From: JBAPRR01 sp049281195
GTDB lineage: Bacteria > Actinomycetota > Acidimicrobiia > Acidimicrobiales > CAVXTF01
Assembly (NCBI GenBank): GCA_049281195.1
Contig: JBAPRR010000294.1
Span: 1-12,569 of the forward strand
DNA length: 12,569 bases
Direction: 5' to 3'
Shown: positions 1 through 6,008 of the stretch, piece after piece
How positions within the stretch are numbered: position 1 is the first letter of the stretch
How the letters are laid out: each line of letters opens with the position of its first letter
Notes under the pieces: model-generated
The model's database searches: none
Seen by the model: the letters and a program-made list of their open reading frames with translations, nothing else
Told to the model about the DNA's origin: nothing
Translations under genes and position numbers: made by a program

Positions 1-115
1 CTCCATCGGTTGTGTGCATTTTCACGTTCTCTCGTTCCGTCGCATACTGGCGGAAGCTGTTGCCTGGCACGATCGGTGGTACCGGGCGACCGATCGGCCG
101 CACGTGATGGTTGGC
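1..115. other. Short non-coding end downstream of the MMPL gene
   Basis: This stretch follows the MMPL stop codon on the minus strand. Apart from the inverted repeat at 70-96, listed separately, I see no gene. The long plus-strand frame running through here is antisense to the MMPL gene and reads as arginine/histidine-rich low-quality protein, so it is treated as a shadow. Confidence 0.5.
70..96 (-). terminator. Candidate hairpin terminator after MMPL
   Basis: An 8-bp perfect inverted repeat, CGATCGGT (70-77) and ACCGATCG (89-96), is separated by an 11-nt loop. It begins about 20 bp past the MMPL stop codon (116-118, minus strand). There is no T-tract, which is common for terminators in high-GC actinobacteria. 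The position supports a terminator, but a protein-binding palindrome is equally possible. Confidence 0.4.
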
Positions 116-937
116 TCACCTTGCTACGGGAATCTCGGTGTTGAGGACGGCTACGGGCATCAATGGCTGCTTCTTCACAACGGCGAGCGCAACCGGACGC
201 GGGCCACGGCCGGGCAACCACCAACTGGCCGGGCCCAGAAGCTTCATCAGGGCGGGGACGAGCACACCGCGGACGATCGTGGCATCAAGAATCACAGCAA
301 AGGCAACGCCCAGTCCGAGTTCCTTTACGAACACGAGCCTGGAGAGCACAAGCGCGGCGATGGCAAGAGCCAGACAGCATGCAGCCGTAGTTACGATCCC
401 GCCGGTGTGCTCGAGACCGCGAGCTATCGACTCGCTCGGATCCGCTCCCGCGTCGTGCTCTTCCTTCATTCGCCCGAGGAGGAACACGCCGTAATCGGTC
501 GAGAGCCCGAACACGACTGCCAGGATGATGATGAGGGATGTCGACTGCACAGCACCCGGATCGGCGAAGCCCAACAACTTGCTGAAGTGACCCCATTGGA
601 AGACCCAGACGAGCACGCCGAACGCGGCTCCGATCGTGAAGATGTTCATGACCACCGCCATGAGTGGAAGCACGAGCGATCGCGTCATGGCGACGAGCAT
701 AATTAGAGCGATGAGCACAATGAGACCGAGCACCAGCGGTAGGTGCGATTTGAGGCTCTTCTGCAACGCTAGAAATGACGCGGTCTGCCCGATGACGGTC
801 ACCTTGCCTGGACCGTGCATGGACTGCACCGCTTCAACGGTTCGCTGAGCCGCCGGAGAAAGGGGCGAGGCAGTCAGAGCCACTTCTGCCTCGAAGAGAG
901 ATCCTCCGAGGTGCTGAAAGGAAGAAACAGCCTTCAC
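116..937 (-). pseudogene. C-terminal part of MMPL transporter, beyond an in-frame stop
   Basis: This is the second half of an MMPL (RND superfamily) transporter, in exactly the same reading frame as the upstream half at 980-2311. The open frame resumes right after the TGA at 980-982 and is homologous in style throughout. The coordinates given begin at the first possible start (GTG at 937), which has no ribosome binding site, so separate translation is unlikely. Counted on the full 731-codon frame, it holds the second periplasmic loop, then a membrane block from about codon 525. The second-half proton-relay-type motif is STDYGVFLLGRMKEE, with Asp606-Tyr607. Further helices follow, ending with LGVAFAVILDATIVRGVLVP, typical of the last MMPL helices, and a short cytoplasmic tail. 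Nothing else is missing. It is either the disabled end of a pseudogene, a product of stop readthrough, or the result of a base error in the sequence. Confidence 0.75.
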
Positions 938-979
938 ACCAGAGACGCCCTGTACAGCCGCCCCGAAGGTGGCGAGACT

Positions 980-2311
980 TCAAGCAGTGTGGTTGCCTGC
1001 GACGACTACCAGTCCAACAGGCGCCTCGGAGAAGGCAGTGAATTCGTTCTGCACTATCTGATAAGCGGCACCGGCTGAGGTGCTCGTCGGAAGGCTGCTC
1101 GCACTGGCTCCCGTGAAAGAGACGTGCAGGAAAGGCACCGCGAGGACGACCAGAACCACGATTGCCGCAGTGGCCCAGATCACCGGCCTGCGCATTACTG
1201 CGGTGGCGACGCGGTACCAGCGACCGGATTGTCCGATGTCACCCTGCGCCGAAGTTCGCTGATGTGTCGACGGGACCTCGACCATGCGGTCGCCGAAGCG
1301 AACGAGAACAGCCGGCAGGACGTATAGGGCGAATGCTCCGGCAGCCAGCACAACGATGGCACCGGCGACTCCCATCGAATACACCAGGCGCTCTGGGAAT
1401 ACCACCAAGGTTGCCATGGCACAAGCGATCGTGATCGAGCTGAAAAGCACCGTGTGTCCGGCCGTACGTCTGACTGTCGCCAGAGCAGCCTCGATAGAGC
1501 CTTGTCGACCGTATTCCTCGCGAAAGCGCGACACGATCAGGAGGCTGAAGTCGACCGCCAGCCCCAACCCGAGGGCGATTACCAGGTTGATGGCGAAGAC
1601 CGAGAGAGGCACGACCAGGATTACGAGACCCATCACCCCCAACGTGACCGCGATGGCGAAAAGCGCACCCACAAGAGGGATCGCCGCAGCCCGCCAACCC
1701 CGGAAGACGAAGAAGAGCAGCAGGAGCAGAAGGGGCAATACCAACAGCCCGGCACGTCCGAGGTCCTGAGAAGAGACCGCGGCGATCTGGACGTCGCCGA
1801 CCGTAGGGCCACCGAGCCACGTGTTCCCTTTGAGCGACGGCTGCGCGGCGATAGCCTTTTCGAGTGCCATGACCGCTTTTTGCTCCTGGACGGCGCCGAC
1901 CGTGGCGACAACGACAGTGAACTTACCGTTTGTCGAGATCATGGCCCGGTCACGCGTATTCGCGAAGTCGAGGACGCTCTTTACCTCGGGTCGCGCCCGG
2001 AGAATGGCGGCGACAGTGGCGACACTTTGCGGTAGGGGCGAAGAGACGGAGATTGCCGCCGGCGTGCGAACGACAACCTCGTACCCTTCTTCCGGGTTGG
2101 CACCCGTGGCGCGTTGGATTGCATGTTGCGCTAACACCACCGCTGAACCCGGGGCGTCGTAGTCGCTGACCGAAGACGTCAGGTGTGGGAGCGCGATAGC
2201 ACCGACTGCCAAGCCGAGCAGGACGATGACTCCGGCAAACCAGAGCACAATGCGGGCCTGTCGTCGTGCGTCGCGGCCATTTGCTCGCGAAAACGAGGAA
2301 ATCCGGTTCAT
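980..2311 (-). CDS. MMPL-family transporter, N-terminal part (ends at in-frame TGA)
   Basis: MMPL proteins are inner-membrane RND transporters that move lipids or small molecules using the proton gradient. The 443-residue piece has a first membrane helix (about 21-41), a periplasmic loop (about 45-185) and a helix block (about 187-340). That block contains GLGLAVDFSLLIVSRFREE, the first-half MMPL motif with Asp254-Phe255, where MmpL3 has an Asp-Tyr pair. Another helix at about 378-395 starts the second half, and the piece ends in the strand VGLVVVAGNHTA. The ATG at 2311 is preceded by AGAAGGGA at good spacing, so the start is well supported. TGA at codon 444 interrupts it, while the rest of the family continues in the same frame to 116. 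The total of 731 codons is near the family's usual length. The gene starts 46 bp after the small ORF and follows the LAL regulator. Substrate cannot be told from sequence. Confidence 0.88.
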   Translation of the reverse strand: MNRISSFSRANGRDARRQARIVLWFAGVIVLLGLAVGAIALPHLTSSVSDYDAPGSAVVLAQHAIQRATGANPEEGYEVVVRTPAAISVSSPLPQSVATVAAILRARPEVKSVLDFANTRDRAMISTNGKFTVVVATVGAVQEQKAVMALEKAIAAQPSLKGNTWLGGPTVGDVQIAAVSSQDLGRAGLLVLPLLLLLLFFVFRGWRAAAIPLVGALFAIAVTLGVMGLVILVVPLSVFAINLVIALGLGLAVDFSLLIVSRFREEYGRQGSIEAALATVRRTAGHTVLFSSITIACAMATLVVFPERLVYSMGVAGAIVVLAAGAFALYVLPAVLVRFGDRMVEVPSTHQRTSAQGDIGQSGRWYRVATAVMRRPVIWATAAIVVLVVLAVPFLHVSFTGASASSLPTSTSAGAAYQIVQNEFTAFSEAPVGLVVVAGNHTA

Positions 2312-2357
2312 GACTATCCCTTCTGAATTTTGCCGACACGCCTCATGTGGCGTTCGG

Positions 2358-2528
2358 CTACGGACAAGTACGGTCTTCGAGCACCTTCAGCAGCTCGAGC
2401 ACTCCGGAGAACGAGCTCCAGTTGTCGCTGTCCGCGGTACGTATCCGCCCTCCGATGTGCCCGTCCGAAGTCCTGTTGACCTCGAGAACGAGGCAAATGG
2501 TTTGCCGCGGCGCTGATGAGGCATCCAT
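2358..2528 (-). CDS. Small hypothetical protein, beta-beta-alpha pattern (56 aa)
   Basis: This is a short frame between the LAL regulator and the MMPL gene, not recognised as a named family. The 56-residue version beginning at ATG 2528 reads as a hydrophobic strand (ICLVLEVNRTSDG), a second strand (GGRIRTADSD), then an amphipathic helix ending in VLELLKVLED. That strand-strand-helix order resembles small actinobacterial proteins and C-terminal modules with a closing 'LLxxL' helix, but the resemblance is from memory and weak. The frame is open upstream to an ATG at 2630 (90 aa). The extra 34 residues look non-coding, so the inner start is preferred, although neither start has a clear ribosome binding site. 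It lies 46 bp ahead of the MMPL start, in the same direction, and could be co-transcribed with it. It may also be a chance ORF. Confidence 0.4.
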   Translation of the reverse strand: MDASSAPRQTICLVLEVNRTSDGHIGGRIRTADSDNWSSFSGVLELLKVLEDRTCP

Positions 2529-2545
2529 AAGGTCAGTAAAGGGGA

Positions 2546-2566
2546 TTGGGGCCTGTTTGTCCCCAG
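2546..2566 (-). terminator. Weak hairpin between LAL regulator and small ORF
   Basis: TGGGG (2547-2551) and CCCCA (2561-2565) can pair across a 9-nt loop, with a possible extra G-T pair at the base. It lies about 90 bp past the regulator's stop and about 20 bp before the preferred start of the small ORF. It could be a weak terminator or a leader structure. The stem is only five to six pairs, so confidence is low. Confidence 0.2.
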
Positions 2567-2651
2567 TGAACGACCCTAGGTTTGACCCTGGATTTTCAGA
2601 ACGAGCCGACGCGAGGTTGCCAGATGGCATTCGCCACTGCTGACAGTGCGC

Positions 2652-5339
2652 TCAGGGCAGAAGAGCTGCGAGCTCGCGGCGCGAGGTGATGTTCAGCTTG
2701 ATGTAGCTGTTTCGGAGGTGGTACTCGACCGTCTTCACAGATACGTAGAGTTCGTTCGCCACCTCGCGGTTCGTGAGGCCCGTGGCGACCAGTCGCGCAA
2801 CTGCCATCTCCGAGCGGCTGAGCGCGAGTATCGCAGAGGGGCTGTCCGGCGCATTTGTGACTTGCAAGGATGCGAGCCCGGATGAGCACGCTTGCACGAA
2901 CGGGTCCGCACCGAGGTCGGAAAAAATGCGGTGTGCCCTCTCCAGTTGCTCGACAGCAGATGGCCGGTTCTCTACAGAGCACAAACGACGTCCATCGTCC
3001 AAGCTCACAAGCGCGTGTTCGAACGGCATCGGCACGTCGACCTTCAGCTGGTGGGCACGAGCGAAGTAACTGCCGGCCTCGGAGGCCTCACCGACGGCTC
3101 CGGCGAGGTTGCCGCGGCAACGGGCCAGGGTCAGATCCGCTGAGGGCACGCCACTTGGAGGAATGGCAGCTTCGAGCTCTTCCAGTGCTTCGGCCGCATC
3201 TGCGAATCTGCCAAGCCCGATCAGCGCGTCTATTTCCATTCCTCTCCAGTTGAAGATCCCTGGGCATCCCCCGACGCCGAGGAGGCCTGTCGCACGTACC
3301 CGCTCCGTGGCGACAAGCACTCCGGGCAGATCACCGTGAGCAAAAGCAATCGAGGCCCCTGCTACGGCCGAGGAGGCCACTGCCACCACCAGTGGGAAAC
3401 GTTCTGTTGCTGCGCCCAAAGCGTCGAAATGCGTTCGAGCGGCGGTCCACTGGCCTCGGAGTCCGAGTACTTGGGCTGCCCGGGCGTGCGCCCGTGCGAG
3501 GTCTAGAGGGCGGTCGGCATCTTGAGCGAAAGAGGTGGCCAACTGCGCATAGGTAACCGCGGCGTCCCAGTCGCCGCGTCGGAAATAAGCGTCACTCAGA
3601 TGAGACAGACACGGCCCGGGATACGTCGAGGGCAGCCCGGTGCGAAGCCGCGACGCTGCGATGCCCAGGTCGCGGATTGCACCAGGCAGGTCATCGACGT
3701 AGAGCTTCAGGATGCCTCGCATGATCAGAACGTCGAGGTCTGACATGGAGACCTCGTTCGCCGAAGCGGGAAGGAAGCCGAGCACCTCCAATCCCTCGGG
3801 GCTGCGGCCGGCGGCGGCGAAGGCGTACGCCTGGGCGGTTTGTGCCATGGCTCTGAGCGTCGAATCTGATGTGGTGGCCTCGACTGCCAGGTCAGCCCAT
3901 GTGAGCGCTTCGGTGGGCCGACCTGAGATGACCATCCAGTTGGCAAGTGAAGTAGCGGCACGTGCTCCTACCTCGCGTTCTTCAACGGGATCATGCGACC
4001 GCCACGCCGCGAGCAGGCGAGATTCGGCGTGAGGTGAACCTGTGAACACATCGACAAGCCCCATCAGCGCGTCCCGGCGAGGGCTGCTTACTTGGCAGGA
4101 GGCGAGCGCTCTGGCCGCAGCAGAGGTGTCGGCTGCGTTCAGGTGGAGTACGGCAGCGTCCAAAATTCTCCGTTCGCGGTCCTGTTCGAGTGGAGAAAGA
4201 GAGGCGGACTGCTCGAGCGCCCAGGCCGAAGCGCCTGCGTCTCCCGCGGCCGCCCTCGAGACTGCCAACTCCTCCAATTCTGCAGCCAGCGATCCGTCGG
4301 GCCCGACGGATGCAGCCACGCGGTGAGCCAGCTGGGGACGACCCGTCAGCAGTCCAGCAGCCCGTGCGTGCAGGGAGCGCCGGTTCGTCGGACTGAGATC
4401 GGCATAGATAGCGGCCCGGTAAAGAGGGTGCACGAAACTCAACTCCGACAGCGGACCCTCGATCAAGAGTCCGGCACCGACGGCGGCATCGACTTCGTCT
4501 CGGGCATCTGACATCTCAGCGACAGCGCCGATTCTCGACAACGGGGCGTGCTGTCCCAGAACCGCCGCGGCTGCCAAGAACCCCTGCGTCGACGCCGAGA
4601 GTCCAGACACACGGGTGAGGATCACCGCCGACAGATCCCGTGGCGCCGGCAACGCGCCCTCCTCGGCGTTCAGTCGAATCACGCCGATCTCGTCGAGTAG
4701 AGCCCGACAGTAGAGAGCATTTCCCTTCGTGTGAGCAATTAGTCGAGACGCCCCCCCATGCGAAAGAGCCCCAAGGCCGAGTGTTTTCGCCATCTCAATG
4801 AGCTCAATCGAGCTGAGTCCATCGAGATGGACGCGGGTAACCCGAGCGTCACCAGCGACAAAGCGTGCCCAACCGGTGTCGGCCAACTCGCCGGTCCGGG
4901 TGGCGACGATAGTCAATACGCGGTCTGCACGGAGCCTCCGCAACGCGAACAACACCGCACGCAACGACGGTCGGTCAACCCACTGCAGGTCGTCGATGGC
5001 GAGCACGACAACGTGACCTTCGGCCTGCGAATGATCGAGAAAGTCCAGCAGGCAGGCCCCAGCGGCCATCGGATCCGCTCCAGGCTCCGTCGATGCGCCC
5101 GGTGTGAGTTGATCGATGACCCCGTATGAGAGCAGTGTCTCGGCTTCGTCGCCTCCTGCTTCGAGAACGGTGGCGTTCGAAAGTGAAGCGAGGAAGTGAG
5201 AAAGCAGAGACGACTTGCCGGCCCCAGCTTCGGCTTCCGCGTAAATCACCTGCGGGTGGCCATCTCTGGCCGCGGTCAACCGGCCATCGAAAAGACTCAA
5301 CTCACTTTGCCGACCTACGAACCCGCCTTCTGTAGGCAT
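2652..5339 (-). CDS. LAL-type LuxR-family transcriptional regulator with AAA ATPase domain
   Basis: This is a large ATP-binding LuxR regulator (LAL/MalT-like class), a cytoplasmic DNA-binding protein usually controlling adjacent metabolic or export genes. At 895 aa it has the family's normal length. The N-terminus begins FVGRQSEL (7-14), the usual entry to the ATPase domain. The P-loop is AEAGAGKSS (36-44), where the first conserved glycine is Ala36, and Walker B is VVVLAIDDLQWVD (110-122). A long helical, TPR-like middle region (about 330-830) is rich in Ala and Leu. The C-terminal LuxR helix-turn-helix occupies about 840-895, with LTNREVANELYVSVKTVEYH as recognition region. The ATG at 5339 has no strong ribosome binding site, but FVGR so close after it fits the family. 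Palindrome 5354-5368 just upstream is a possible control site. It faces the same way as the small ORF and MMPL gene, which are plausible targets. The inducer is unknown. Confidence 0.93.
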   Translation of the reverse strand: MPTEGGFVGRQSELSLFDGRLTAARDGHPQVIYAEAEAGAGKSSLLSHFLASLSNATVLEAGGDEAETLLSYGVIDQLTPGASTEPGADPMAAGACLLDFLDHSQAEGHVVVLAIDDLQWVDRPSLRAVLFALRRLRADRVLTIVATRTGELADTGWARFVAGDARVTRVHLDGLSSIELIEMAKTLGLGALSHGGASRLIAHTKGNALYCRALLDEIGVIRLNAEEGALPAPRDLSAVILTRVSGLSASTQGFLAAAAVLGQHAPLSRIGAVAEMSDARDEVDAAVGAGLLIEGPLSELSFVHPLYRAAIYADLSPTNRRSLHARAAGLLTGRPQLAHRVAASVGPDGSLAAELEELAVSRAAAGDAGASAWALEQSASLSPLEQDRERRILDAAVLHLNAADTSAAARALASCQVSSPRRDALMGLVDVFTGSPHAESRLLAAWRSHDPVEEREVGARAATSLANWMVISGRPTEALTWADLAVEATTSDSTLRAMAQTAQAYAFAAAGRSPEGLEVLGFLPASANEVSMSDLDVLIMRGILKLYVDDLPGAIRDLGIAASRLRTGLPSTYPGPCLSHLSDAYFRRGDWDAAVTYAQLATSFAQDADRPLDLARAHARAAQVLGLRGQWTAARTHFDALGAATERFPLVVAVASSAVAGASIAFAHGDLPGVLVATERVRATGLLGVGGCPGIFNWRGMEIDALIGLGRFADAAEALEELEAAIPPSGVPSADLTLARCRGNLAGAVGEASEAGSYFARAHQLKVDVPMPFEHALVSLDDGRRLCSVENRPSAVEQLERAHRIFSDLGADPFVQACSSGLASLQVTNAPDSPSAILALSRSEMAVARLVATGLTNREVANELYVSVKTVEYHLRNSYIKLNITSRRELAALLP

Positions 5340-5353
5340 TGAACTAGCCGGCA

Positions 5354-5368
5354 GGCGTCGGTGACGCC
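5354..5368. promoter_or_regulatory. Palindrome upstream of LAL regulator
   Basis: GGCGTC (5354-5359) and GACGCC (5363-5368) form a perfect 6-bp inverted repeat around a 3-nt centre, ending 15 bp before the regulator's ATG. On the minus strand it is directly preceded by TTTGACT, a -35-like sequence (5377-5371). The position suits an operator or a hairpin overlapping the regulator's translation start. No binding protein can be named. Confidence 0.3.
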
Positions 5369-5397
5369 AAAGTCAAATGAGTACACCACACCTACGA

Positions 5398-5418
5398 GCC
5401 TCTCGTAATGGGAGAGGC
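5398..5418. repeat. 7-bp inverted repeat in intergenic region
   Basis: GCCTCTC (5398-5404) and GAGAGGC (5412-5418) pair perfectly across a 7-nt loop. It lies about 60 bp upstream of the LAL regulator start and could be an operator, a terminator without T-tract, or part of an untranslated leader. Role not determinable from sequence. Confidence 0.3.
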
Positions 5419-5720
5419 GTCGAGCCTTCTCGGGACCGAAGACATCCTGTCGGACGATCCAACCGGGCGTCGCTCCCAGAAGTCAACCGCAACTTACCAG
5501 CGATAACGCCCCTGCCCATGAGTCCCTTCGGGAGCACGGCAACTCCCGCGTCGGACAGAAAGCAAGCACGGTGATCTGATAGCCCCCGCGCGAATGTGAA
5601 CGGGGTTGACACCGAGCACCTCCACATGTCGGCTCTGCGCTGGAGACCGGTCCCCTCCGCGGTAATGAACACCTCATTCCGCTTTCGCTACGTCGGGCCT
5701 CTATTACGTCAACGTTGGCT

Positions 5721-5752
5721 GCCGCATAAAAACTAATAGGCGGCTTTTTATG
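5721..5752 (+). terminator. Terminator-like hairpin with overlapping alternative stem
   Basis: GCCGC (5721-5725) and GCGGC (5740-5744) can pair and are followed at once by TTTTT (5745-5749), the form of a plus-strand intrinsic terminator. CATAAAAA (5725-5732) and TTTTTATG (5745-5752) are also perfect inverted repeats. Forming that 8-bp stem puts the GCGGC arm in its loop and uses C5725, so the two stems cannot coexist. No plus-strand gene ends just before it. It could end an unannotated small transcript, act as a leader switch for the beta-helix gene 257 bp downstream, or be a chance structure. Confidence 0.35.
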
Positions 5753-5850
5753 AACGATTCGTCAATGTTGACATGGACAACGACCATTAGCTCCTTTGAT
5801 CGAAGCACCGCCATCATCTTTATAACACCGACAAAATAATTCGAATACTC

Positions 5851-5864
5851 AAATGTGATCATTT
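5851..5864. promoter_or_regulatory. Palindrome upstream of beta-helix gene
   Basis: AAATG (5851-5855) and CATTT (5860-5864) form a perfect inverted repeat around TGAT in the AT-rich part of the intergenic region. It is a possible binding site for a dimeric regulator, about 145 bp before the beta-helix gene. The evidence is the symmetry alone. Confidence 0.2.
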
Positions 5865-6008
5865 ACCGACGTCCCCTTTGTCACGTAACGTCCGGAGAAG
5901 CCTGGCGGAATCTGTGGTGATTGCGGCGTAGATAGAAGTGCGGGCGCGCGGGGTCTCCACTCTCGGCTGGGGCAGGGGAAACAGTCCACAACAGTTAGGG
6001 AGCAGCGG

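Larger units (their letters stand above)
5340..6008. other. Long divergent intergenic region (669 bp)
   Basis: This region separates the minus-strand LAL regulator from the plus-strand beta-helix gene. I see no convincing gene. Frames of 60-100 residues on both strands in 5373-5677 lack ribosome binding sites and recognisable sequence. The part at about 5700-5865 is clearly more AT-rich than its surroundings. The region holds the inverted repeats at 5354-5368, 5398-5418, 5721-5752 and 5851-5864, and a repeated 10-mer (GTCAAYGTTG at 5708 and 5761), so it probably carries promoters for both directions. A sequence TTGACA (5768-5773) and a TATAAC (5821-5826) are promoter-like but not properly spaced with each other. 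Confidence 0.5.

Noticed and set aside
14..706. Long plus-strand frame opposite the MMPL gene, and similar frames at 1284-1769 and 1454-2035
   Set aside because: They are antisense to a clear membrane-protein gene and read as Arg/Asp/Glu-rich low-complexity sequence without start signals.
937..982. A frameshift joining the two MMPL pieces
   Set aside because: Both pieces have codons in the same phase (2311 and 937 are both 1 modulo 3), so the break is an in-frame TGA, not a shift.
980..982. Selenocysteine at the TGA
   Set aside because: MMPL transporters are not known selenoproteins, the site is in a loop without a redox context, and I could not identify a convincing SECIS-type stem-loop directly after it by eye.
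5373..5672. 99-residue minus-strand frame and overlapping plus-strand frames in the intergenic region
   Set aside because: No ribosome binding site, no recognisable motif, and open frames on both strands are expected in GC-rich DNA. A decayed gene cannot be excluded.
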